A stretch of DNA of 64,000 nucleotides from positions 1,178,001-1,242,000 of the forward strand of contig NC_064036.1 in NCBI RefSeq assembly GCF_932526225.1. Reading direction: 5' to 3'. Below are positions 13,945-25,800 of the stretch, in pieces; position 1 is the stretch's first letter; each line of letters begins with the position of its first letter. Below the pieces are notes generated by a model. That model did no database searches and was not told where the DNA came from. It saw only the letters and a program-made list of their open reading frames with translations. The translations under genes were made by a program, and so were the position numbers. This DNA is from Nematostella vectensis. Lineage: Eukaryota > Cnidaria > Anthozoa > Actiniaria > Edwardsiidae.

Positions 13945-16900
13945 ATGTGGATCAAGCTACTGATGCTCGTGGTCTTTCATTGCGCAGTCGCACAAGATGA
14001 TGTTCACAGACCAGAAGGTGGGTGATTGCTCGAGTACATTTTATTTCGCGACTTAAAGAATCTGAATGCCCTGGTTGCCAAAGGATATTTTTGTTCCCGG
14101 GCTCCAATAAGGAGGTCGAGTTGTGAGTTACATACACCACCCTTTAGCCGGTATTTTTTTTCTTAAGTTTGGATTGTGCATGAGTGTAAAATAATGGCAT
14201 GATTGGCCTTTTTTAATATTATTTTTTTCCATAGAAAACCTTGAAATCAACGACCCCAACTTGTTTGAGGGAGACATGTATCTTACCACGGCCCAGCGCT
14301 ACGCAGTCATGACCGGACGAGACGTAAAGCTGGACTGGGGCGAAGCGCGACCACCAAGAACCTGTGGCGAAATGGAGTTCTGGTCTACCAACTGGACCCT
14401 GCAATCCGTAAGTACGGTTACGGAGAGGAAAATACCAGATAGCGCACGTTTTAAGAGCGCGTGCTGTGTGCATGTCCAGCGGCGTAGCCAGGGTTTTTAA
14501 CAGGAGGGGGCCCAAAAGGTCCTTTCAAGACGTTTTCTCCTGTATTTTAGATATTGTCTCATACATTTACTGTATTTTTGGCTGCTAGAAGGGCCACCCC
14601 CCTGGCTACGCCCCTGTCATGTTGACATGACTTGTTTAAGCCTTCGTCTGAAACTTTACTAAAGCATAGTGCACAGGAACAGCATAGCGACCATAAGGCG
14701 CAAGGGAACAAACCGACATGTGATAATAATGATGATAAATATGATGAGGATGGTGGTGAAGATGATAATAGTGTCTTTATTGCTCATTAGATAAAAGTAC
14801 AAATCCAACATGGTATTCTTTGTCGGTTCTTTATCGGGTGTTTTTGTTGACATCGCTGTTTTTGCGATACCATATTATCGAAACTGCCATGATCTAATGT
14901 CACTAAAAAAGCGTGGGTGCTTTTGTTGTTATGCCACAAATCTTTATTACTAGCAGCTTTGTACAGTGTCACTCGTAGAAAAGATCCTGAAAACAAGTTC
15001 TAATGCCTTCTCTTATGATATGCACAGAGAGAGCAAGTGCTGCTGTGAATGCCATCAATGCCGCAATGAAGATCTGGGAGCAGAAAACCTGCATCCGCTT
15101 TAAGAAGAGGACCAACGAACAGGATTACGCTTACATCCACATCGGCGCAGGGTACGTGGTCGGGATATTGAGGGATTTTGCCATGTAATGCATGAGCCGG
15201 GTTCGTGGTCGGGATATTGAGGGATTTTGCCATGTAATGCATGAGCCGGGGACGTAATCGGGATATTGAAGGATTTTGCCATGTAATGCATAAGCCGGGG
15301 ACGTGGTCGGGATATTGAGGGATTTTGCCATGTAATGCATAAGCCGGGGACGTGGTCGGGATATTGAGGGATTTTGCCATGTAATGCATAAGCCGGGGAC
15401 GTGGTCGGGATATTGAGGGATTTTGCCATGTAATGCATGAGCCGGGTACGTGGTCGGTATATTGAGGGATTTTGCCATGTAATGCATGAGCCGGGGACGT
15501 GTTCGGGATATTGAGGGATTTTGCCATGTAATGCATGAGCCGGGGATGTGGTCGGGATATTGAGGGATTTTGCCATGTAATGCATCAGCCGGGTACGTGG
15601 TCGGGATATTGAGGGATTTTGCCATGTAATGCATAAGCCGGGGACGTGGTCGGGATATTGAGGGATTTTGCCATGTAATGCATAAGCCGGGGACGTGGTC
15701 GGGATATTGAGGGATTTTGCCATGTAATGCATCAGCCGGGTACGTGGTCGGGATATTGAGGGATTTTGCCATGTAATGCATAAGCCGGGGACGTGGTCGG
15801 GATATTGAGGGATTTTGCCATGTAATGCATGAGCCGGGTACGTGGTAGGGATATTGAGGGATTTTGCCATGTAATGCATGAGCCGGGTACGTGGTCGGGA
15901 TATTGAGGGATTTTGCCATGTAATGCATGAGCCGGGTACGTGGTTGGGATATTGAGGGATTTTGCCATGTAATGCATGAGCCGGGTTCGTGGTCGGGATA
16001 TTGAGGGATTTTGTCATGAAGCAATTTTTTTACAGAAGAAGTAAGTAAGCCGTCACGTGATTGGTTTACAAAGGATGGGGGGGCGGGAGTTAAGTCTAAT
16101 GATTAACAGTATTGATTCTTGGATAAAAACGTGACCACTGAAAGACATATCACCTCTCAAAGTCTTTAATTGCAACTTTGTGAGAGCTAGGAAGAGTGGG
16201 AATTAACTTTCATTAAGCTTACATATTAAATGAACTTTTGACCTATTGACTAGCACTATGTTACAAGAACAGTTGCAAGTGAAAAAGGTGCTTTTCAAAG
16301 ACAAAATGCTGTTATAAATAATATAGTTCATGAAGAGCTTTCGGTGTAGGAGTAAGATAGATAGTGTAGGAGTAAGATAGATAGATTTAAACCAAATTGG
16401 CGGCGTGTGTGAGTTATGTTTGCACGGACCTAGTAATGATGTGTCGGTGCCATACAATTGCTAAATCGATAGACAAAATCAACAACCATGGCCTCAAATG
16501 ACCGGGCCATGAATTATAGCGTGTATTTCCGAAAAATAATTACTGGATAATCACGAGCCCATCTTGATCATGATCCAAAATGTAATTACGTACCAGCATA
16601 GTTTACAGGAGCTAGCCCAAATGTAATTACGTACCAGCATAGTTTACAGAAGCTAGCCCAAATGTAATTACGCACCAGCATAGTTTACAGAAGCTAGCCC
16701 AAATGTAATTACGTACCAGCGTAAATGACACCAATGTAGTTCTATTGGGACCAAGTCTCTTCTTCAGCATCTCCAAACCTTGTGACTAAGTACAACTATT
16801 CTATGAGCGATTAGTAAAAAAAGGCTGCTGCAGCGTTTGGCTAATGATTATCATAAAAGACATGTTTAAAAAAATATAGATATCCTCTATTAAAACCAGT

Positions 16901-19717
16901 TTCCACATTACATTAATACCCCTGTAAAGGGAGCATACAAAAATAAGGTTGTAGAATAATGGGATGAATATCCCATCCAATATTCTACATAAGGGATTCT
17001 GGGCCACGTGTATGTAGATGAAGCATATCGTGTCATCACTTGCAGGTGTACGTCACATGTTGGTCGTAAAGGCAGCCGTCAGCTGTTATCCCTGAATCAT
17101 GGATGTTGGCACACGCACGTGGTTGCCCACGAGCTGGGTAATACTGAGGATATTATGATTACAGTAGCATTATTTCTACCATCAGATTATAAACCTCTCA
17201 TCATTATCATCAAATCGGAGTTCAGGGCTGTAGCAGGGGTTGGGGCACGTTCCCCCCAATATTTTAAAAATTATAAGGAAATGACCAGTAAGGATGTGGC
17301 TGTGCCCCCCAATATTTTAAAAATTATAAGGAAATGACCAGTAAGGGCGTGGCTGTGCCCCCAATATTTTAAAAATTATAAGGAAATGACCAGTAAGGGC
17401 GTAGCTGTGCCCCCCAATATTTTAAAAATTATAAGGAAATGACCAGTAAGGGCGTGGCTGTGCCCCCCAATATTTTAAAAATTATAAGGAAATGACCAGT
17501 AAGGGCGTGGCTGTGCCCCCCAATATTTTAAAAATTATAAGGAAATGACCAGTAAGGGCGTGGCTGTGCCCCCCAATATTTTAAAAATTATAAGGAAATG
17601 ACCAGTAAGGGAGTGGCTGTGCCCCCCAATATTTTAAAAATTATAAGGAAATGACCAGTAAGGGCGTGGCTGTGTCCCCCAATATTTAAAAATTATAAGG
17701 AAATGACCAGTAAGGATGTGGCTGTGCCCCCAATATTTTAAAAATTATAAGGAAATGACCAGTAAGAGCGTGGCTGTGTCCCCCAATATTTAAAAATTAT
17801 AAGGAAATGACCAGTAAGGATGTGGCTGTGCCCCCAATATTTTAAAAATTATAAGGAAATGACCAGTAAGGATGTGGCTGTGCCCCCAATATTTTAAAAA
17901 TTATAAGGAAATGACCAGTAAGGGCGTGGCTGTGCCCCCCAATATTTTAAAAATTATAAGGAAATGACCAGTAAGGGCGTGGCTGTGCCCCCTAATATTT
18001 TAAAAATAATAAATGACCAGTAAGGATGTGGCTGTGCCCCCCAATATTCTGTATTGTGCCCCTCCCCTGCTACGGCTCTGGAATTATAAAAGTGTGGTAT
18101 TCAATATCATTTACCTATCCTTATTCCGTCCCCATTACATCATTATGATTATAATATAATATCATGAAACCAACATTCATGAAATCAATGCAATAGCCAT
18201 ATTTTAATCTTTACCTTTATGTCACGATAATGTTATTACGTCATCATGATGTCACGATGTCATTATTACGAGTTCCTCCTCGTCGTCATCATCATCATCA
18301 GAATCATGAGGCAATCGAATATATAAGCTTTTATCATCGAGCTATTCTCTATCCTGCCATGTTTAAAATAACCAAAACATATATCATTGCGTTACACAGG
18401 TCACGCCTTTGGCTTCTATCACGAGCAGTCACGCGCTGACCGCGACACCTACATCACCATTAACTGGAATAATATGAATGAGCGTAAGTAGCATATCGTA
18501 AATCGTCTTCCTGAAGGATTACGGAGCATGGACTGATAAGCACCCTCACACATTTGTAAATGTCTACAACCCTATGACAGGCGCGTACACAGGGAGATGC
18601 GCTGGGTGCACGCGTCCCCCCCTCCTTGGCGGCCAAAAAGTGTTAAGGAATCTCCCCTAAGCCAATCCTGTCTACGGGCCTGTATGAATATTCACCGAAT
18701 GCTAAATCGAACCTTTAGTGCTTTAATATCTCAACCCATTTTGTCTTCTTTTTAAGAATCTAAGTTTGCCTTCAAGAAATACCCTACAAACTCCCGTACG
18801 ACTACGGAAGTGTTATGCATTACGAGGCGTACGCATTCAGCAACAACGGCCAACCGACAATGGTGCCTAAAACGGCTGGGGTACGTACAAATCAACACAA
18901 CTGCGCGATAGCATAGATTGACATGTTAACAACGCCGCAACAAGTTCCAAACCTGTTGATTTGTTTTTGTTTGAACCAGACTTTTTCTTAGGCAAAACAA
19001 AGTGTGTTTTGACGCATTTTGGGGTCGCGTAGCGTGCATGACACTGAAACTGGCCTATTGACGATGGCAGGGTGATCATTGGAAAATAAAATCGCATTTT
19101 AGAATAATCGAAAAAAAATCGAGTGCCAATTTCTAACTTTTCGCTATTTCCAAGGAGTCGTTTCGGTGGTCCGCTTGTCATACAAGACATCAAGATGGAC
19201 TGATTTCATGTATGCAAAATGGAGTGGTTTGCAACTACAGTTTTTTTTAGTTTTTGAACCAAACCTCATAAACTGCGATTTCCTTTGCACTTGCATCACG
19301 CTTTGTCGATTAATTATATCTCATGTTTATTTATGAATTTGTAAACTATAGAAGCATTGGTGCTTATATTCGCCCTAGATCAGATCGATCGCACGCTTTA
19401 AAGGGGCTACTAAACGGGATTCAATTTGAACTAATTTTTGAAAACAATGACTTGATAACAATGTTATGATAACTCAGTATTGGTCGTATTGGTTTGTGTA
19501 GGTTACCCTTGGAAACAGAAAGAGCCCGTCAGCGATAGACGTGAAGCAGATGAACCTCCTGTACAAGTGCAGTGGGGGAGGGGGAGGGGGTGCTGGCGGG
19601 GGTGGGGGTTCTACCTGCCAGGATAAGGAGAGCAGATGTCATATGTGGAACTTTTCTTATTGCTACTGGCAGCAGAACATGAGAACAAACTGCAGGAAGA
19701 CATGCAGGCTTTGTTAA
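13945..19717 (+). CDS. Secreted astacin (M12A) metalloprotease with C-terminal ShKT domain, frame-broken
   Basis: Exons: 13945-14017 (signal peptide), 14235-14407 (prodomain with DPNLFEGDM, whose Asp switches off the zinc in astacin zymogens), 15028-15151, 17046-17137, 18400-18483, 18757-18880 and 19502-19717. The zinc motif HELGHAFGFYHE spans the exon 4/5 junction, and the Met-turn region SVMHY is in exon 6. The last exon ends the protease (iGxR-like segment, YKC), then has a Gly linker and a six-Cys ShKT domain. Frame break 1 is in exon 2, where the LWRNGV segment and the exon-3 phase need a frame one base off from the prodomain, near the G-run 14337-14340. Break 2 is in exon 6, unless a later acceptor is used. 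It is either a young pseudogene or carries assembly errors. Related anemone astacins occur in nematocysts and digestion; its role here is unknown. Confidence 0.85.
14477..14616. mobile_element. hAT-type MITE (about 140 bp)
   Basis: Inverted ends CAGCGGCGTAGCCAGGG and CCTGGCTACGCCCCTG. It lies in astacin intron 2. A clear 8-bp target duplication is not visible. Confidence 0.75.
15152..16019 (+). repeat. 49-bp minisatellite (about 18 copies) beginning at the astacin exon-3 donor
   Basis: The first unit starts at the GT of the exon-3 donor (CAGG|GTACGTGG). Later units start with GTACGTGGTC, GTTCGTGGTC or GGACGTGGTC, each after a GAGCCGG or AAGCCGG motif resembling the exon end. The period of 49 is not a multiple of three and holds no minus-strand stop, so all three minus frames stay open and mimic overlapping proteins. 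Confidence 0.95.
16579..16727. repeat. 41-bp tandem repeat (3.6 copies)
   Basis: Units start AATGTAATTACG at 16579 and every 41 bp after, with few mismatches. In astacin intron 3. Confidence 0.9.
17223..18080. mobile_element. MITE with internally amplified 53-bp repeat
   Basis: The ends CAGGGCTGTAGCAGGGG and CCCCTGCTACGGCTCTG are inverted. Between them lie about 15 copies of a 53-bp unit (AATATTTTAAAAATTATAAGG...GGCGTGGCTGTGCCCC). Shorter members with 1-3 units occur at 59046-59207 and 61255-61500, and a fragment at about 48716-48780. In astacin intron 4. Confidence 0.85.
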
Positions 19718-19747
19718 TCATAATAAGGCTGATAGCATTATTACCTC

Positions 19748-22700
19748 ATGATAGATAGCACCGGTACCTCATGATAGCACCAGTAATAAATACCCTATGA
19801 TAGATAGCACCAGTAGTACCTCATAATAGCACATTACCTCATGATAGCACCAGTAGTACCTTATGATAGCACCAGTAGTACCTTATGATAGCACCAGTAG
19901 TACCTCATGATAGCACCAGTAGTACCTCATGATAGCACCAGTAGTACCTCATGATAGCACCAGTAGTACCTCATGATAGCACCAGTAGTACCTTATGATA
20001 GCACCAGTAGTACCTTATGATAGCGCCAGTAGTACCTTATGATAGCACCAGTAGTACCTTATGATAGCACCAGTAGTACCTTATGATAGCACCAGTAGTA
20101 CCTCATGATAGCACCAGTAGTACCTCATGATAGCACCAGTAGTACCTCATGATAGCACCAGTAGTACCTCATGATAGCACCAGTAGTACCTCATGATAGC
20201 ACCAGTAGTACCTCATGATAGCACCAGTAGTACCTCATGATAGCACCAGTAGTACCTTATGATAGAACCAGTAGTACCTTATGATAGCACCAGTAGTACC
20301 TCATGATAGCACCAGTAGTACCTCATGATAGCACCAGTAGTACCTTATGATAGCACCAGTAGTACCTTATGATAGCACCAGTAGTACCTTATGATAGCAC
20401 CAGTAGTACCTTATGATAGCACCAGTAGTACCTCATGATAGCACCAGTAGTACCTTATGATAGCACCAGTAGTACCTTATGATAGCACCAGTAGTACCTC
20501 ATGATAGCACCAGTAGTACCTCATGATAGCACCAGTAGTACCTTATGATAGCACCAGTAGTACCTTATGATAGCACCAGTAGTACCTTATGATAGCACCA
20601 GTAGTACCTTATGATAGCACCAGTAGTACCTTATGATAGCACCAGTAGTACCTCATGATAGCACCAGTAGTACCTTATGATAGCACCAGTAGTACCTTAT
20701 GATAGCACCAGTAGTACCTTATGATAGCACCAGTAGTACCTTATGATAGCACCAGTAGTACCTTATGATAGCACCAGTAGTACCTCATGATAGCACCAGT
20801 AGTACCTTATGATAGCACCAGTAGTACCTCATGATAGCACCAGTAGTACCTTATGATAGCACCAGTAGTACCTTATGATAGCACCAGTAGTACCTCATGA
20901 TAGCACCAGTAGTACCTTATGATAGCACCAGTAGTACCTTATGATAGCACCAGTAGTACCTTATGATAGCACTAGTAGTACCTCATGATAGCACCAGTAG
21001 TACCTCATGATAGCACCAGTAGTACCTTATGATAGCACCAGTAGTACCTTATGATAGCGCCAGTAGTACCTTATGATAGCACCAGTAGTACCTTATGATA
21101 GCACCAGTAGTACCTTATGATAGCACCAGTAGTACCTCATGATAGCACCAGTAGTACCTCATGATAGCACCAGTAGTACCTCATGATAGCACCAGTAGTA
21201 CCTCATGATAGCACCAGTAGTACCTCATGATAGCACCAGTAGTACCTCATGATAGCACCAGTAGTACCTCATGATAGCACCAGTAGTACCTTATGATAGC
21301 ACCAGTAGTACCTTATGATAGCACCAGTAGTACCTTATGATAGCACCAGTAGTACCTCATGATAGCACCAGTAGTACCTCATGATAGCACCAGTAGTACC
21401 TTATGATAGCACCAGTAGTACCTTATGATAGCACCAGTAGTACCTTATGATAGCACCAGTAGTACCTTATGATAGCACCAGTAGTACCTCATGATAGCAC
21501 CAGTAGTACCTTATGATAGCACCAGTAGTACCTTATGATAGCACCAGTAGTACCTCATGATAGCACCAGTAGTACCTCATGATAGCACCAGTAGTACCTT
21601 ATGATAGCACCAGTAGTACCTTATGATAGCACCAGTAGTACCTTATGATAGCACCAGTAGTACCTTATGATAGCACCAGTAGTACCTTATGATAGCACCA
21701 GTAGTACCTCATGATAGCACCAGTAGTACCTTATGATAGCACCAGTAGTACCTTATGATAGCACCAGTAGTACCTTATGATAGCACCAGTAGTACCTTAT
21801 GATAGCACCAGTAGTACCTTATGATAGCACCAGTAGTACCTCATGATAGCACCAGTAGTACCTTATGATAGCACCAGTAGTACCTCATGATAGCACCAGT
21901 AGTACCTTATGATAGCACCAGTAGTACCTTATGATAGCACCAGTAGTACCTCATGATAGCACCAGTAGTACCTTATGATAGCACCAGTAGTACCTTATGA
22001 TAGCACCAGTAGTACCTTATGATAGCACTAGTAGTACCTCATGATAGCACCAGTAGTACCTTATGATAGCACCAGTAGTACCTTATGATAGCACCAGTAG
22101 TACCTTATGATAGCACCAGTAGTACCTTATGATAGCACCAGTAGTACCTTATGATAGCACCAGTAGTACCTTATGATAGCACCAGTAGTACCTTATGATA
22201 GCACCAGTAGTACCTCATGATAGCACCAGTAGTACCTTATGATAGCACCAGTAGTACCTTATGATAGCACCAGTAGTACCTCATGATAGCACCAGTAGTA
22301 CCTTATGATAGCACCAGTAGGACCTTATGATAGCACCAGTAGTACCTCATGATAGCACCAGTAGTACCTTATGATAGCACCAGTAGTACCTTATGATAGC
22401 ACCAGTAGTACCTCATGATAGCACCAGTAGTACCTTATGATAGCACCAGTAGTACCTCATGATAGCACCAGTAGTACCTTATGATAGCACCAGTAGTACC
22501 TCATGATAGCACCAGTAGTACCTTATGATAGCACCAGTAGGACCTTATGATAGCACCAGTAGTACCTTATGATAGCACCAGTAGTACCTCATGATAGCAC
22601 CAGTAGTACCTCATGATAGCACCAGTAGTACCTCATGATAGCACATTACCTCATGATAGCACCAGTAGTACCTCATGATAGCACCAGTAGTACCTCATGA

Positions 22701-22858
22701 TAGCACCAGTAGTACCTTATGATAGCACCAGTAGGACCTTATGATAGCACCAGTAGTACCTTATGATAGCACCAGTAGTACCTCATGATAGCACCAGTAG
22801 TACCTCATGATAGCACCAGTAGTACCTCATGATAGCACATTACCTCATGATAGCATGT
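19748..22858. repeat. 22-bp minisatellite, about 140 copies
   Basis: The unit is TACCTCATGATAGCACCAG followed by TAG, with a single dominant variable base (CTC against CTT before ATGATAG). It begins 30 bp after the astacin stop codon, so it may be partly transcribed in the 3' UTR. Rare variants (CACTAG, GCGCCAG, TAGGACC, CACATTACC) mark positions within the array. Confidence 0.97.
19785..19790 (+). terminator. AATAAA polyadenylation signal in first degenerate repeat units
   Basis: AATAAA lies 68 bp after the astacin stop, inside the first imperfect 22-bp units. Confidence 0.55.
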
Positions 22859-22899
22859 TACCTGATAACACTATTACCTTAACTCGTGGCGGTTGTAAT

Positions 22900-25800
22900 A
22901 GCAAGAAGCGGGATGAAATAAAATAAAACTTTATGATGTAAGGACGATCTTTGTGATAAAAATATCTGACGCATTTTGTTATAAATTCCTACGCACCCAA
23001 GGATTTTCATCGTAGTATTTGTCAATAAATAAATAGTTTTACAGACAGCTTTGTCACCCATAGTTTCTATTATCGTTAGTACATCTTGATCAAATGCTTG
23101 TTTTTCTGGTTTTTCTTTTCTTTTTTCTTCAAATATATAATGCGTCTGAAATATCTGGTAGATCTCAGAATAACCTCAGAATAACCCAAAATTGAAGCGG
23201 AGAAAAACAAATCTAAGGACGCCATTAGTGGGAAAAAGGGGAAAATGGTTTTACGCGGTGACTAAAAAGGGAAAAAATTTTACGCGTGACTAAATGCCCC
23301 GACAGTCGGAAAAGGTCCTCAATGGACTAAATGCCCGACAGTTTTCAATCTATTCTAATATCCCAATAAATTGTCGACCTAGTAAGTATTCTTTATATGT
23401 TGAAAAAAGGTAAGCGAATCTGAATTGAGCTTTTTTGTCTGAATTGAATGATTTTCCTTGCTTTTATACACCATAAAATCGTAATCAAAGTTACTCTTTT
23501 ATTTGCTACAATAACACTGTCGGGAAAGGTCTCCAAAGGTAAAGCGACTGCCGGGCATATAGCTACTGTGTTACTTGAAAAACATAAAACTAAAATCCTG
23601 ATAACGGGCCTGCTAGCCCTTCCTAAGACCCTGACGCCTGGGTGCCCTATGCATTTCCAGATCGTAAGGGCAACTTTTTGTTACCCTGTGCATGTGTTGC
23701 AATGTAAACGCCAAGACTAAATACATGGCACAGCCCCGTGGGAAAATCATGGCTATGCGCTGAAATATCATAACATGAAACATAATAATGCCATAAAAAG
23801 TACTCATAGTCTGATAGTAAATGGAAAATAAAAAGAAATTCGAGAGCATGGCCAAGAGTCGAACCTCATCAAGATCAGGGTAAAATGGAAAAAAAATAGA
23901 CCATACTTCCAGACATGCGCTGAAACACCGTATGGCAGCAAGAAGCTTTACGGCTAAGCTGGAGATTTCGGCCCCAGCACCGCTATCTAGCAAACTGTAC
24001 AACACAAAGGAACCTGAGGTACCCGCGCATTAATGGGGAGGCAATAACCAGGATCCCAGGCCTGTCTTAGTCGGTAACGCCACGCACAGTTCGCTGAGAT
24101 GTATACTGAAAAATATCGGGGTCTTTTACACGCTTGCCTCTCTTGGGAATAGGTGTGTTGCTATAGTAATGTAGTGCGTCGTCATCATATTACGATCTAG
24201 GCCTACATTGCTGCCTTTAGCCTTTGTACTCCTTTGTCCAGTCATGCACGTGCATATGACATTTTTTGTGTACAAAACAACAAAAGCAAGCTACATTGAA
24301 ATGCGCGCAATATAGGATGCTTTGTGTTCTGAGGTTTTGGAATCTGGAGTTTGGATAATATGCAGGCCCCCAGCAGCTGACCGCATAAACGTAAAGCGAG
24401 CACTCACAAGAATGAAGAAGAGTGGTATAGAAGAGTCGCACACGCTGTAAGGACGCACTTTGTGATAAAAATATTTGACGCATTTTGTTATAAAAATATC
24501 TGACGCACTTTGTTATCAAAATATCTGACGCATTTTGTTATATATTCTGACGCACCCAATGATTTTCATCGTAGTATTTGTCAATAAATAGTTTTACAGA
24601 CAGCTTTGTCACCCATAGTTTCTATTATTGTTAGTACATCTTGATCAAATGCTTGTTTTCCTTGTTTTTTTTTTCTTTTTTCTTCAAATATTTAATGCGT
24701 CTAAAATATCTGGTATATCTCAGAATAACCTCAGAATAACCCAAAATTGAAGCGGAGAAAAACAAATCTAAGGACGCCATTAGTGGGAAAAAGGGGAAAA
24801 TGGTTTTACGCGGTGACTAAAAAGGGAAAAAATTTTACGCGTGACTAAATGCCCGACAGTCGGAAAAGGTCCTCAATGGACTAAATGCCCGACAGTTTTC
24901 AATCTATTCTAATATCCCAATAAATTGTCGACCTAGTAAGTATTCTATATATGTTGAAAAAAGGCAAGCGAATCTGAATTGAGCTTTTTTGTCTGAATTG
25001 AATGATTTTCCTTGCTTTTATTCACCATAAAATCGTAATCAAAGTTACTCTTTTATTTGCTACAATAACACTGTCGGGAAAGGTCTCCAAAGGTAAAGCG
25101 ACTGCCGGGCATATAGCTACTGTGTTACTTGAAAAACATAAAACTAAAATCCTGATAACGGGCCTGCTAGCCCTTCCTAAGACCCTGACGCCTGGGTGCC
25201 CTATGCATTTCCAGATCGTAAGGGCAACTTTTTGTTACCCTGTGCATGTGTTGCCATGTAAACGCCACGACTACATACATGGCACAGCCCCGTGGGAAAA
25301 TCATGGCTATGCGCTGAAATATCATAACATGAAACATAATAATGCCATAAACAGTACTCATAGTCTGATAGTAAATGGAAAAAAAAAGAAATTCGAGAGC
25401 ATGGCCAAGAGTCGAACCTCGTCAAGATCAGGGTAAAATGGAAAAAATAGACCATACTTCCAGACATGCGCTGAAACACCGTATGGCAGCAAGAAGCTTT
25501 ACGGCTAAGCTGGAGATTTCGGCCCCAGCACCGCTATCTAGCGAACTGTACAACACAAAGGAATCCCAGGCCTGTTTTAGTCGGTTACGCCACGCACAGC
25601 TCGCTGAGATGTATACTGAAAAATATCGTGGTCTTTTACACGCTTGCCTCTCTTGGGAATAGGTGTGTTGCTATAGTAATGTAGTGCGTCGTCATCATAT
25701 TACGATCTAGGCCTAAATTGCTGCCTTTAGCCTTTGTACTCCTTTGTCAAGTCATGCACGTGCATATGACATTTTTTGTGAACAAAACAACAAAAGCAAG

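Noticed and set aside
15000..16024. Three overlapping minus-strand frames of 178-305 codons (HYMAKSLNIP repeats)
   Set aside because: They are the 49-bp intronic minisatellite read in three frames. The array has no stops on the minus strand, and no start, splice or family evidence.
23853..23880. tRNA B-box-like GAGGTTCGACTC (minus) in the 1.55-kb units
   Set aside because: No A box, anticodon arm or acceptor stem pairing could be placed around it; probably chance or a very old SINE trace.
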